The position numbers and the translations under genes are program-made. This document shows, piece after piece, positions 21,098 through 36,200 of a DNA stretch of 64,000 bases. The notes below the pieces were generated by a model that did no database searches, was not told the DNA's origin, and saw nothing but the letters and a program-made list of their open reading frames with translations. Source of the DNA: Vandiemenella viatica. Its lineage: Eukaryota; Arthropoda; Insecta; Orthoptera; Morabidae. The DNA lies in NCBI GenBank assembly GCA_031002005.1, contig JARYHS010009186.1:256027199-256091198 (forward strand). The letters run 5' to 3'. Each line of letters opens with the position of its first letter. Within the stretch, counting starts at the first letter, position 1.

Positions 21098-21254
21098 TGA
21101 GCAGCCTATCTTCTCGTGCAAGGCGCACGTGTTCCACATCGACCCCAAGACGAAGCGCTCCTGGATCTCTGCGTCCAGCGCTGCAGTCAGCGTGTCCTTC
21201 TTCTACGACTCCACGCGCAGTCTATACCGCATCATCAGCGTCGAGGGAACCAAG
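21098..21254 (+). CDS. Homer: Homer exon 2: EVH1, first half
   Basis: Residues 3-54. Opens with [20 protein letters not shown] and carries F14 and W24 of the ligand groove. Acceptor TGTGTTGCAG, donor AAG|GTCAGA. It enters with one base completing the previous codon and exits at a codon boundary. Confidence 0.93.
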
Positions 21255-24200
21255 GTCAGACAAACGCAAACAAGCCATAAAAATGGGCAGATGAAATGAT
21301 TTTTTTTATCCATTACCTAGGGACTGATATCATTGAACACACACTAAAAAATACAATCGGTGGTAATGGTGTATATAGGGTCGATCTCGCAACATGTACC
21401 ACCCCACCCCTGCTATGAAAGAAAATACACAGGAAAAGATTAAGAAACAAAAAATTTTATTATTAACTTAACTGCTTGAATAAATAATAACTTACGGTGC
21501 CTAGGTTGTTGTCCAAATTTGTTAATCACCTTGTCAATAAATTCAGTATCTTTAGTTAATAAATAATAAGTGTTATATATAAGGTATTAAAAAAAAAAAA
21601 CCAGATGCACCTCCCGCATAGTAATCCTCCCGGCGCCCATGGTTTCACAATATTCTGTTGGAAACAAATTCAGTTTTGTGTTGGTCCATATTGCAGTTGT
21701 TAGTGTACTTGAATTATTATTATTTTAATAACCTTTCATTCCCCGGCAAAAGGCCTTGGGGCGGGCCGATGTAGGGCATTTTGCTCTTTGCAGCCAGAGA
21801 AACATTTATTTATTTTACTTTATTTGTTTTATATATATTTTACAAAATTTACATAAATTATTGCAATTACAATCTGTGATTATATTTAAAATTTATGAAA
21901 TATATATCTAACTTTGTGTTATATACAATTTCTTGGAATTTACAATTTTTGACTATATTTAACAATTTAATACAGTTTTTTATCTACAGGTATAAATTGA
22001 ATACATTAAATAAAACAAAGAAGTAAATATCATTTTACAATTTAATAATTATTTTATTTACATTCTTTTCTTTGTGTGAGGGGTAATAATTATAAATTAT
22101 AAATCTACCTTTTTTTTGTAATAATAATTTTCATTTTGGCTTTTCTAATTAATAGCTTTACAATTAATTTCATTTTCAATGTTTCGGATTATTGTTAGTA
22201 GAGGATTAAGTTAAATGAACATGATGAACAGAGAAAGTTGTCAGTGTCACACCATTATTGTGAACTGATTTATATACATATCGACACTAGGTTCCTCTAA
22301 CCCCAATAACTGATGGCATATTCCCTGCATCTCTTGTAAAATAATCATACATCTTCAACAAACTGAATGAAGTCATATGTATGATATGTAGATATGTATG
22401 CTTTGATATGTTTCAAATACCAATGGAGCCCCCGGCGTGATGGGTGAGCAGTAACACTCTAGTTTCGCATTCTGGAGGACACAGGCTTGAATCCCTGTCT
22501 GCGCATCCAAACTGGGTTTTCCATGGTTTTCCCGGATCACTCCAGGCAAATGCCAGGATGCTTCCTCCTAAAAGTCATGGCCGAATTCATTCCTGTTCTT
22601 TGTCCTCAGTCCCATCCTGCCTCTAATGACAACAACGAGGTGTAAAGCCATAATTTAAAAAAAAAAGTGGTACCAGGAGTCTGAAACAGTATAACAATCA
22701 ATTATTTTTGACATAAAATAATATCGTTAATCACTTGACATGGTACAAACTTTGGTTTCTAATGTAATCCGAACCCCAGTGGGTCATAAATCATACATCT
22801 AAGAATCCTTGTCTGTCTGTACACATCTGGCCTTTACTAATGAATGGATTTAAGCTGAATTAAATGTAGTGATACTTGTAAAATACGGTTTCATGGGATC
22901 CATTATACCCAATAAAGTTCTTGATAGTACAGAGTCCAAACCCATAAATTTTGATACTTTTGTCTGTGTACAGTTCAAGCAAAAACTAACCAATGGATTT
23001 AAATGAAATTACACATAATGTTCACTTGAGACATAAGTTAAAGTACAGGAGACTTTCTATCCTGATAAGTTACATAGCTGTCTAAAAAACTCTCAAACAT
23101 CATACATACCTCAAAACATTGTATGGGTGTAATAGCACATTGAGTGTGTGTGAAGATACCAATGAATTTCCATTGTAATCTTCATAAATGTTATGCAGCT
23201 TAGGAAAATGAATGGATGTTTTATCATTGTATAGGTATCTATAGTTCTTACACCCACATAAACAGTAATAGTTCAGTTAGTTGCAAACACATGGCCACAT
23301 TTGCCTTTTATAAATGGTGACTCTGTGTTTAAATCATATAAACTGTTACAGATTCTTTGTGAGTCAGTTATATTTGTATTGTAGTTTATAATCATACATA
23401 TAAAGCAGTTTATTGGTACACATGTCCTGTAGCATCACTTCAAACATTGCTTACAGAGAAGCGAGCTGAATTATGCCAAAAATCTTTTGGATTAGGGATA
23501 GTTTCAAGGAGGTGGTAGAAACAAATCGTGTGCAGAAGTGTGTAAAATGTTTACATACAGCCTAAATTCAGAAGGAAATGAAGGAGAGCCTAGAAAGAGG
23601 AAAAAACTGGGCTGCTTCCTACCCAGCCGGCATTTCTTTGATGGCTCACCTGTGAATTGACAGCACAAATTGCTTATGTACAAAGTCAAGGGCACTTCTA
23701 ATACTCAATGGATTACCTACCTGTAACTAGCCATTTGTGAAACAAGTCACAGGTTTTGTCGCACCCGTAGAAACTAGAGACCAGCAGAATATTCATATGC
23801 AGTTAATTCATGTAGTATCCATGAATGACACTAGTATAGTCTGTAGTGAATTTAGAGCAACCAGTGAAACAAACTCCCAAAGTCACAAAAAGAAACAAAT
23901 AACTGGCAAAATGTCACCCAGAATTATGTCGGGCTGCTGTTGATTTTCCTCCTTACAACACATGAAATGTTTCTAGAGTTTTTGGAAAAATGATCAGTTT
24001 GTCAAACATCAGATTGCTGAAAGATTATTGAAAATATGCTTATTTCAAAAATTATTGGAATTGGTTCTCTTTGTGGCTTATGAATATGGAGATCATTACA
24101 GCTGGAATAGGATTGGGGAGACTGGGAGGAATTTGGCCATTGCCGTATTGAAGGAATTATCCCAGCATTCACTTGGAATCATTTTGGGAAATAGTGGAAA

Positions 24201-27200
24201 ACCTAAATCTGTATGGCTCAACAAAGATAGAACCTGCTTTGTATTATGCTCGGGTGACTAAATACAAATTGCAAGTAAAAGGGGAAAAGTATTAAAACTA
24301 GGATTTTGTTTTATATTTGGTCTGGTATTATTAAAAATATTGTGCTAATAACACTTCACGATATGTGGCAGGCGGTGATCAACAGCACCATCACCCCCAA
24401 CATGACCTTCACCAAGACGTCGCAGAAGTTCGGTCAGTGGTCTGACGTCAGAGCCAACACCGTCTACGGCCTGGGATTCTCCTCGGAGGCTGAGCTCAAC
24501 AAGGTAACCTACTGCGTGTTGTAATGGCTATTTTACCATTACGTAACCGACTGCTAGTCACCCAACACTAAGCTGCAACCGCCTTAACTCCAAATTGTCA
24601 TTGGCCCCTCATAACCACAGCCGGTGACGATTATTAGTGGGGTGATTAGTCGATTAGCCAGGAATGGCAAGCGGTAGGCACTGTAGCCTCTTAACACTTA
24701 CTTGTATGGAGTGCTGCACACCCTCGAACGTCCTTTCTTCGGCTTGCTTCGGGGTTGGCTCTAACTCCCCTGAAAGACAACTTGTACACGAATGGAGAAA
24801 GTCCGTAAATACTTTAAACCCTTTTATTACTTTACGTTAGTCTGAGTCTACACACGCTATGTTGTCCCATGGAGCACTAATCCAGGTGCTGGTAACAGTA
24901 CTTAGAGCAGTTACTAGAACATCCGATCGAGCAGATGGAAACACGATCGGAACCGAGTTCGGACCCGGTCGGACACAGCTGGCTTCCTAAACGGACATGG
25001 TGGCGACGTCGATCAGTATAACACTTCCGAGCCCCGAGGCCCTCTGAAACCTCGGTTATATAGTACAGCAGTGTACTGACTTAGCAGACCTTGATCGAAG
25101 TTCGTTGTCCATTCTAGAAAACTCTCGCAGCTCGAGAGCTACTCAGCATATATCGGACGCCAGCTTCGAATGTTCCCGAAGCTGCCTGAATGTAAGCGTT
25201 CACCCGATACCGCTCGCTCAGTGCTGAATCTGCCTTTGTCAGCGTCTGTCTCGACCACTACCGGTCTCACGATTTACACAGCTGTCTTTCACTCAACCTG
25301 TATTTCCACAATTTATTACTTTATTCATTTTAATTGTTATTCATTAAATTTGTCCATTACAGTGTGGTAACAGAACTTGCTATGGTCTCATTCAACAGTT
25401 TTCTACACTTTGATGGGTTCACTTTAAAGTCCATTTAGACTGTGTTCTGCTTGTAGGAGTGCATGATATATTATCCTGCCCAGAAAATTTATGAAGTTGT
25501 ATATTGGCTATACTCTGTAGACAGCAGGTCAATCACTAAAGACCCACCCAGCCCATTTTCTTATGCGATATAAGTATTGTTTTGGGGAAAACTATTCATT
25601 ATTGACAGCGAAGAGAAATAGAAGGCATTCAGATGAGGATGGCAAAGAAGTTGCAGAATATATGAATAAGGCGAAAATATTAACCAACTGGTTTGATTAA
25701 ACCATTATAATCTGTCACACAGGGACAGTAGAGAAAATATCAGAACGGAGATTTTCTGCATAAATAGGTATGAGCAGATAAGGAAATTTGTTGTTAGTTA
25801 TATTTTGAGGTAAGTTAAAAATCATAAAGGATCTGATATTGATAACGTTACCAATTTTGCAATCCAACATCGTGCTTTTAGAAGACGATGTTATGCGAAT
25901 GTCATTTATTGGATTACGTACATGGTATTTCAGATGAAATGGTAATGGGAATTCAATGTGGTATTGACACACTGGATGACTATGAGGCAGCTGACAAGTT
26001 GAGCCATTTAAAATGCCAAACAAGCTCAAACCACTGGGGTGAGTCAAGATGTGGGCTAATAGGTGAATGAATTGTTTGTGTAAGAATCACAGGAGTACTA
26101 CTGCAAGCATTGCTGTTAATTAGTCAAATTAATGGTTATGATGTTGATTCATTGAGGGAATATAATTTGATGATGTAATGCTGTAATGTCAGGACTACAT
26201 CAAGAGAGGATTGTGAACAACTACAATGCTGTTTAGGTCAGCATTAAACGAAAAAGAGTAACATAATGGTGTACAAATAAAATGTAAAGGTGTTTACCCA
26301 TTTGTGAGTAGAACCATTGGTGACAAGCTTGTGGAATACTTGTTGACACAATTGCAAGAGGGTTTGGAGCATTGAATGATTTGTGCACGGTAAACCCAAG
26401 TAGGAACATGGAGTGGAGATTTCGTTTCCTGCTCTCAAACTTCCAGGCTTAAATTTTATTGCATTCAAAATTTTTTTTAATGTTATTTAATTATGGATTG
26501 GTCAGAGGAGAATACGTATAGTCTAACTGATCGACCTTCATACAACATTTTTTTAATTTTTTTTAATTTGGTATCCTAAATATGAAAATCATAAAAATTA
26601 AATTATCCTTGGAGGAAAGAAGGTATTTTGGAGAAGATATATATATAATAAAATAGTTTACTTGTTAGCTTCTTACAAGTGTGAGAAAACCAAAGATAGC
26701 TCCAATAAGGAAATAAGAATATTTTTTTTTTTGTATGCTACTAAAAAATTAACATTTGCACAAACTCCTGTGGCAAGAACTGCTAACCTGAGTCAAATTT
26801 ATAAAATAAATGTATGTAATTTGCAACTTCCTTCAGTAGCAGAAACAGTATAACTACCTGTCTTGAGCGTAGATTGTAGTGCAGAAATATGTTTCCTGTT
26901 TGGAAATGTAGTGTCCAATATTCGGGAACAGATCCTCAAAATCAGAAGGTGTTTATTATTATTATTGGTCTACCATGTGCAGGACTCATATACATGACTA
27001 AGTTAGTCATAATGAACAATATACCTCAGACAGTAGAGCCATTTAAAATAAAAAATATGCATTTATCACTAGAAAGTATGCAGGGAAATTCCAAGGCACT
27101 GAATAATAATAAAAGAATAGTGATATTTTGTTCTCCACAAAATTTAGTTCTCATCTTTACCAGAGTTTATGCTGCAAATCTGTATTCATTAATCACTTTT

Positions 27201-30200
27201 GACTTGTAATTATTAATATTGTGTACCTGCATTTTCGATGTAGACCGTTAGCTAATGGGCAACTGATCATTGCGCAGTTCATCGAGAAGTTCCAAGAGGT
27301 GAAGGACGCGACCCGACTGGCGACCAGTAAAGCGCTGGCCAACGGCTCCGCGTCTGGGATCACTCCCGTCACTTCTGCCAACGCGTCACCCATCAGTGCC
27401 AGGGCGTGTCTGCCCCCACGGACAGCTGCTGGTGATCAGGGGTCAGTACCAAGTGACTCTGTAGTGTTCAAAGTATGCTGTTATATGAAGGTGAAGGGTT
27501 GTTCAGTTGTGCAATGAATTATCAACTGGGAATTAGACGTGAAAGATTGGAAAACAGGATAATCAAAGACATTGACAATCGTTTGACTGTCGTGGAACAG
27601 CACAGTTGAAGCATGGACAAAATTGATATCTCTAATTTCTTTGTTTCTTAGGTTCTAAGGTATATTGGATCAGATTTGAGAAAGGATACACGATTTTCTA
27701 ACTGGTAAGTCACAGTATGTGATTGTTGAAGGGGAAGCCTCTGCTAAGTTTTACTTCGGATGTTCCTCAAGGAAGTGTAATAGGTCCACTTCTTTACCTA
27801 ATTTTTATAATCTATCTCGATGACAACATTAATTGTGGGTTGCGATTGTTTGCTGATACAGAATAAGGTGCTCTGACCATTGGTTAGAAATTCAGCACAA
27901 TCTGGATGTTATTTTGGAATGGTGCCATAATTAGCAGCTTACACTTAACTGCAAAAAGTATAAGGGCAGTACAAGTAAGTAACTAAAAGAATCAATTTGT
28001 TCAAGATTACGAAGTAAACAATTCAGTTATTGATACGGTTGATTCCCTTCTACTTCCATCGTAGGCAAAGCTAATTCTATATTACGATTCATAGGTTGTG
28101 TTTTAAGGATTTTTAATGTGTATTGAAAGGAAATAGTGCATAAAACTTTAGTGTGTCCACATTTGGTTTACTGTTGTGGAGTTTTGGATACGTATTACAA
28201 GGGACTGATTGGAAAAAAGTACACAGGAGAGCTGCTCAGTTCGTGACTGCTTGCTACGGCATTTATGACAGCATCACAGAATGGATACGTGGGTTGGGCT
28301 GGGATTGTTTGGCAGACAGACGACGTCGTTTTCATTGGATTTTATTGGAGAATATACAAAATTCTTCGATTTACGAGTTCAGTGGAATACTTCTTCCACC
28401 AACATATTTAGACTGCAGTGATGGGAGGGATAATATTAGAGAAATAAGATGCCATGCTGATGCTTTCATGTATTCTTTCTTTCCTTGTGCTATTCAGGAT
28501 TGGAATGCACAGAATTCAGACTGGTGCTTACTTAGCACACACTGCCACACACACAATATATGTGAATTTCAGAGTATGGATGTAAAAAAAGACTGAAGTT
28601 TTAATGCTTCATTGAGAAGATGACAATTTCTGGGTTAGTGGTTTAGAGGTGATTGTGGTAACATTGAGTTGCTGCATGATCTAAAGGAAAAAGTTGTCAC
28701 TTGGGGTTAGGTCTATGTGCCATCTGAATGAGAATTACTTGTGTTGAGCCAATAGTGGGGTGTTATAACCTTATAGCATGACAGTAAGAGAGAAAGTACC
28801 TGTGTGATTCTACCCTTTGAGTCAATACAAAGTATCAGGCTTTTTAGTGTAATCATGTATTCAGTAATTCTTTACCAAGAAATTAGTTTGTTTTTTTTTT
28901 TTACTGCAAGATGTTTATGGAAAACTGCGAACCATACATCATAAGGAAACTTGATTTACAATGTCAGAGCATGAGAACAAGGATTGGAAGGCCAGAAATA
29001 GTGTACAATAACCACTAGGTCCTGTAAACAGTGCAAAATGAGAAGTAATTGTAAATATTTTTGAGGTAATTCAGAAACTAAATCTTTGAAATTGTCTCTA
29101 AGGTCAGAATGTGTGTCTGAAAGTGTGTTGATACAGTTAGCTTTTATCACAAATTTCTATTTCGCAAATAGCTAGAAGTCACTTTGCGGCAAACAAGGGG
29201 AGATGATCAAACACCACAATACTTTTCTTTGCCAAGTGAACAAGTGAGAATGGATCTACCAATTAGCCTCATTTTAACAGAAAAGTAGGTTATCACTGGA
29301 TTTAGGAATTCCAGTTATCTGCTGCATGAGCATGGCAGACATAAAATTACTATTTCAGTTACTTTTTTGGACTTTTCTTCATCTCAAATTATTGGCTATT
29401 GTCCTGTCCATGGTTTATGTTCAGTCCTTTATCTACCATCAAGAAATCAAAAAAAAAAAAAACTACTCAAAAACTGTTTTATGACTTATTCCTACACTAC
29501 CATATTGGGTTTTGAATCATTTTAAAATGTCTGTGGTACTTTTGTCCAAATTAAAACAAAATTCAATGTTAGAACTTTGTTCCATTGTTAATTTTTTTTT
29601 TTTTACCAAGATTCAGAAGCTGCTGTCACTCGTCATGTCATTACAAATTATCCAACTGTTTAACACTGTTTCAAAGTTTATCACGGTTAAACTAAATAGG
29701 TCATTCAGTAATTTACAGTTGTTGGACCATGAATATTTGTTAGTCTGCTTGTAAGAGGAACATATATCAGATTGTTTGTGGACTTCAGGCCTCACGCACA
29801 CACGCATGCCGTGGGGGACGGACCGCTGCTGGAGCCGCCGGCCTCGGCCAATCCCGGCCCAGGATCTGCTTGCACCACCGTCACCACCTCCGCAGCCTCC
29901 GCTGCCGCCAACTCCACTGCAGTCGTCTCGTCGACGACCGGAGCCGCCAGCCCGGCCGTCACCACCAACAGCGGCCACAACCAGGTGAGAACTGAACAAA
30001 CTAATAGCATCTTGCTGTTGATTATTACAGTATTTTTATTATACATAAGGGGGGAGGGGTGAGATGGTTGTTCCATTGTTTACATCACCTGTTATGCTTG
30101 ATTCAGGTAAAATTTGGATGATTTCCTAAATAATAATTATCCCAGGGTTAATCAGCTTTGCTTGAACTACATGAACATTTACTGTTCAGTAGAGAGCGTG

Positions 30201-33200
30201 GTGCATTTGATACCATCTTAAAATAATATGCTAGAGAGTAGCTGTGATGCATTACTTTTGCAGTCTTTGGTTTAAGGTGCAAATACTATGTTGAGTGGCT
30301 TGTGATAGCTGATGGATTCAAGATTGAGCTTCTTAGTTAATGATTTTCAAGGTTTGGTTGTGCAAGATATACGGTGCTGCCACGTATTCATGTCTAGAGC
30401 AAAGGATAATAAAAAGGTGTAGAGTCTTGTGAATTTTGTCTTAGATTGCATATGTCCAAATATAAGAAAGTGTTTGAAAGTAATCGTTTTTGTCTTTTAA
30501 GCATACATGTCATGTCAGCCGTTTTGCAGTGAATTATGGAATTATTATTTGTAGATTTATGAATCTTGCAACTAAGGAATTTGCTAGTTGTGATTTGGGG
30601 GACAGAAGGAGATTCTGGGGAAGAGTTGGGTTCTAGGGTAAGAACTTAGTCATGCCCAAGATGATGGATTTTGTTCTTAGATTTGGTGCCAGTTGGACAC
30701 TTTATCTTTCTTCCTGTCATCATTTTCATGGTTTATTCTCGTCGTAGCCTTTAGAATTGTTGGCTTAACACATTTATAATATTTTTCATGCTGTATAGTT
30801 ATTCCCTTTGACTGTTCCTTCTAACCAATTAACCAAACCTGCACCATATAAGTCTCCCCTCTTTCTGATATTCCTAACCTTTACCTTATGGCTTTAAGTC
30901 TTGTCCTTTGACAGGGGACAAGGAACAGGAAGGAATTCACACAAGGTCATTTAAAGATACTATTCCATCATTCATCTCTAGTGATTTTACGAAATAACCC
31001 AGGTTTCGCTGACTGCTTGGCCCGTGATTAACCTCACCCACCAGACTTGGTATTACTTACAAGGAGAGGAAGGGAGAGTGAGTTCATTCTATTCATAGGT
31101 CAATGTTTGAAACTATAATGTTTCTCTTTCTGAAGAATTTTGTTAGTGATACTTCAATTTTTGAAATCATTCTTTCTCTATTCATTAGTTGTTGACCCTA
31201 CTTTTGTGTGTTATTCTTTCTGCATTTTATACTTGGTTTATATTGAGTCCACTTTATTTTCTCAATGTTTCATTAATTCTATTTAGTAGTTTCTCAGTAT
31301 TCTGACAGCTGTCTGCTAACAGGAAAATATTGACAGCAAATTATTCCTCCATCTTGCTAGTTTAGACACAACTTCTAAAAGAAATTTGAATATCTTATCA
31401 AATCTAACAGCAACCAGTGTTTCCACTGGGTTCACAAACATCATAAATTTAGTCATATCCCTTGCTTCCTACTTCAGTATTACGAGCAAGATAGCCCGAG
31501 ATGCAAGTTCAAATCCCCATCTGGCCATGCAGATTTTAGTTTTCTGTGATTTTCCGAAATCACTGCATTCAAGTGCTGGGATAGTTCCTCAAAAGTCCAT
31601 TGCTGAATTCACTCCCATTCATTGTCCTCCATCCTCTCCTGTCTATAATGACCTCAACGTAGACGATTTGTAAAGCAATAAGAAAGAAATCTCTTGAACT
31701 GGTATTAGTCTTCATCTGTTTCTTTACCTTCTGTCATATTTAGTAATATACTCGTATCCAGCTTCCAAATCCTAATCTAGCTGATTAACTGTATTCGAAG
31801 TATCTCCAAACATTGAAACCACATAGTTTGGTTTCCCATTTGCCATGTTCCCTATCAGTGTCTGCGAGATGTCACACTCTCGTGCGATTGATATTATGTT
31901 TGTGTTGCTTCGTTTTTTGTTTACTGCCACTGTCATCAAGTCTTCAGCTTTCTTAAATAAGGGAATATTTTCCCTGTCTTTACACCAAATTGTATTATTC
32001 TTAAAGATTATGTAATGACTGGTATTAACAAAATACACAGTAACTTCTAGCGGAAATTTGTTTCACCAATGTCTTTAAATTGTGAACATAGGAACTGTGT
32101 TAACTCATTAAAGTTAAAGAAAGGTGAGCAGCAGTAACCAGAAACTCTCCAAAAATACAAAAAAAAAGTATAATGGGCTATGCCTTTCTTTTTTAAATTA
32201 AAAACACGTGACTGAGCTTGTGCAGGTGCCTGCAGTTAACATAACCACATGAATGGTGTTTTCGACTATGAAAATCAGAATGGAGGTGGTGGTGAAGCAT
32301 AAATGTATTTGTAGAAATGTTAATCTTGGGAATGACATTAATAAATAAAGAGTGGTGAGACTCGTAAAAGACGTGAAAAATAATTAAAAATGTGAAAGAT
32401 AAATATATATTAAAAAAATAAAAAAAAGTGCCTCATATATGATTGTATTTGTGGCAATGGAAGACGAAAAAATTTATTGTCAGCAAAATGAAACGGGCAG
32501 TGGTAGGGTGAATGTGTGTAGGGTACATGTCAAAGTAATGTTGAAGGGCACCAAGCCCCTGGCATTTGTGGATGTTGATGTAGACAGAGGTAATGGCCAT
32601 GGCGACCAGGAAGGAATCTGTAGGAATTACTCCTTACTCCTTTCTTGTTTAAAAAAACTCTCTTTTGCATAATTTAACTATAAGAAATTGTTGTTTTACT
32701 GATTCACTTTTCATTCAGCTGCTGTTGTACCATTGTCTTTATTTGTTAGCTACAGAAACACCATTTCTTGTGGAATAATATTTTTTCTTTTCTTTTGTTA
32801 CCACAAAGTTCTTCACTTTATGGGTATGAAACTGTGTAGAGTGGTTAACTGATTTGAATCTTAGAAGAGAAAGTAATTTAAGTTAGGGAGTGCCTGGGTA
32901 AATATTTCTCACCTTTAGTTTTGTTCTTGCCAAGTCAGCAGCAAAAACAGTAAAGATATTTTATAGTTTATATTTTCTTCGGTTCATCCACAGAGGGTTT
33001 GCATTTTAAACTATTAAATTTTGTTAACACACCTGTAATGGTATTAAAAATCTGAAACAGTCTTTCTATTTTTTCTGCTGTTATCTAGTCGGGGGAGAGC
33101 CCCAAGCACCAACCAAAAACAGGTGACAAGAGTCCAGCTCCCGGCTCAGCCTCCACCCCCGCCATTGCCAATTTGCCACCAGAAGCGCAGCTGAAGTACG

Positions 33201-36200
33201 AGAATGACCGCCTCAAGTTGGCTCTTGCACAAAGGTAAACGCTAAACACATTTGCTTTAATATTTATAATCTATTGGTGCTTAATTGATATGAAATGCAT
33301 CCAACAAGTAAGTTTTCTTACTTTTTGTGCAAAAAGTCCTCCAATAATAATTTTTAGGTGTTGGGAAATTTTTTCATGTGGTGACAACACTAAGTTGGTT
33401 TAATGCGTAAATGAACTGTCAGATCGCACAAATTCTTTCAAAGTCTAGCCTTCTAGAATTTCATAGATTTTAACAACTGATTTTGATATGGCACTGTTTA
33501 GGTTGAAACCTTGTTTTCATTCATTTGTCTTATACGATTTCATTGCTTCTTCAGTGTAGCCATATTTTAATTTCTCTCTGTTTTTGAGTTCTTATGTGTA
33601 TAATTGTCTATCGTTTTTGCCAAAGGAAATAATTTGAAACAGAATGTTAAGAGGTTGCTGAAAAGTAAATGTTTCTTTGCAGTTCGGCAAATGCTAAAAA
33701 GTGGGAAGTGGAGCTTGCTACGCTGAAGAGCAACAATGCTAGATTGACAAGTGCTCTTCAAGAAAGTACTGCCAACGTAGAAGAATGGAAACGGCAGTTG
33801 CATTCATACAAAGAAGAAAATCAAAGAATTAAGACAAAATACATCGAACTTGAAGCAGCGAAAGGTAAGTAATTAATTAATCACTGCTCAGTTTAACTGA
33901 AAGTGTTTTTACATGATAGACTAAACTGTTTTATGAATATGAGCCTTCCACTTGTGATATATAATAGTACAATTTTTGTTCACTTAGTAAAAACAATTAG
34001 GCCAGTTTTAATGGGTTAGTATTTTTTTTATATTATTGTAAAATCAAAAGTCTCTAGCCGAGTTGGTGATAAAAATTAATCTTTTCTAATTTTATCACCA
34101 ATATTGAAAAATGAACTTTCAGTCAAACTACAGATTACTAGGTTAGTACAGTTGCATCACGGGCACTTGCTGATCCATTGGCATTTGCAGTGTGTTTTAC
34201 CTCTTCATTAGTATTTGCCTTCCCAGTGTTTCCCTTCATTGCATCATCTCATTCTCATTAATTGTTTTCAGTTTCCTTTCAAAATGACCATGTGCCCTTG
34301 CCCGTATTACTGGCAGAATCACCAACTACAGGTGTGACATCTGCTTAAGGGAAGGTGTCTGGTGTTCTCTGTAATTAAATGTGGACCTATTACCTTAGTT
34401 TGTTTCACTAGTCCACTCATGTCACTGTTCTTCCTTATATTTTGCCTATCAGAACTAAATCGTCCAACTTATATTTAATTTCCTACTTTCATATAATCCT
34501 GTTTCCATTTCAGTCAATGTCCTTTAAATCTCTCTCTGGTGCAAGATTAAATAGTTGCTGAGATGAACACTGCACTTGTTCGAATCCCCATTTTACCTCT
34601 AATTTCACTGACAATATCTGTTTCATCTTAATTTAGAACTTTCTGCACATATTCTGGCAAGCCTAAATATCTATTCTGTGATTCTTTAATTTCTTGAGTA
34701 CCTCCACTTTTTAATTTAATTCCAATTGCGAAGGAGCCCAACATCCCCACCTTCCCAGGTCATGATTTTCCCGTTACCTATCTACCCCTGCCCTTTACGA
34801 ATTGCACCATAAACTCTTGATAAACTGTCCATTATTTCCCTTGGCAATTTATTCCAGTAATTGAAACTTCCATCCCTGCCCTATTCTCATAGAAATTCAT
34901 TACTTTTTTATCCTTGTTCCTAATAAGCTAACTCTTTCTTGGCAATTATTTTCATACCGTGTTTAACTGCCCTATGAGATATACTGTTCAGATCTTCTTA
35001 TAGTCCAACTGTCTTATGGTGTTCCTCTTGGTTTTTTTCCAGTTACTGATTGTTCAAAATATACCTTAATCTGTTTGATGTCATTTACATCATATGACAA
35101 AATTGAGTCTTGCTTCTCCTGTTGTCCTGGTTGAAGTCAAATTTGCTCCTGGTTTTATTTTGTCTGGTCTTCTGGATCAAGGCTTACAAGTCATTTCCAT
35201 GCATTCTAAGATGCATATCTTCAACATACTCCCAACACATTTTAAATGTCTTGCTGGGAATGTGATTAAATTCAGGAATTCCTCTGTAGATGTTTGAAAA
35301 GTTTCTGCAAAATAATTGGCAGTATCTTATAGAATTGATGTTGTTATAATTAATGTGCATATTACGTATTTTTGGGCAGTGCATCTTCAGGTGTAAACAT
35401 CTGTTTTCTTGTATAATTACTTTGCTGTAAATCGATTCTTTTCCACATCCTGCAGAGTCAGTTTCTTAAACTTATATCTTTGGTAAATGACTGTATTACA
35501 TTGTACGACATTACTTCGTGTTTTAGCTGATCTTTCTTCTCAAGGGATACACTGGAACATTTGTCTTGTATTCTTGTTTTCTTCATTCTGTTAACATTTT
35601 TTCTATAATGCTGGAAATTTTGTCAGTCGATGTTATTTTTAATTTGTTTGTTTTCTGATGTAGTTTGTGTTTGTAGACAGGAACCTGATTTACATTACAG
35701 TGAGTCACTGCTCTTTGTTTACATTCTGGCTTGTATTATTTTCTGCTTAAATATACTCCTGGTGTTTCTCCTGAACATCTGCTTGCATCCATTTCAGTCT
35801 TTTTTGCTTTAGTGTACCTAATTACTTTTTCCCTAGATAATTTCTTCTCTTCTAATTGGTTCATATTCCTTAACAATCTCGTAACTGTTTTATTTGCTAA
35901 ACATGTTTTTTTTTTTTCTATTCCCTCTCTTCGTACCAGTTCATTAAATTATTCCCTTTACTTCTCCAAGGCTGCTCTCAAATGGTATCAGAAGAGTCTT
36001 TATATTCTGTTCTGGATGAAAAAAACTACATTATATCCATCATTTTATTTCTTCTCATAATAGAATAATACAATTTTGGACTGTCGTTGATCGTTCTGTC
36101 ATAATTTCTATACGAGTTTTATAATATATGCTAATAGGAGAAACTTTTAACAACAAATTGCAGAATCATAAAATGTATTAGTAGATTTAAATCAGCTTAC

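Larger units (their letters stand above)
21255..24371 (+). other. Homer intron 2
   Basis: AT-rich. Holds a SINE at 22432 and one at 24085. Apart from a GC-rich scrap near 21760, no other feature is recognised. Confidence 0.7.
29985..33088 (+). other. Homer intron 5
   Basis: AT-rich, with SINE copies at 30890 and 31480 and a doubtful SINE scrap near 32540-32640. Otherwise nothing recognised. Confidence 0.6.

Noticed and set aside
26889..27209. 106-codon plus-strand frame in Homer intron 3
   Set aside because: AT-driven composition, no recognisable family and no splice logic.
29613..30076. Minus-strand frames of 128 and 94 codons over Homer exon 5
   Set aside because: Antisense shadows of a GC-rich, low-complexity exon.
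32540..32640. SINE fragment on the minus strand
   Set aside because: Only GGCCATGG and AGGAAGGAAT-like words match, so not enough to support it.
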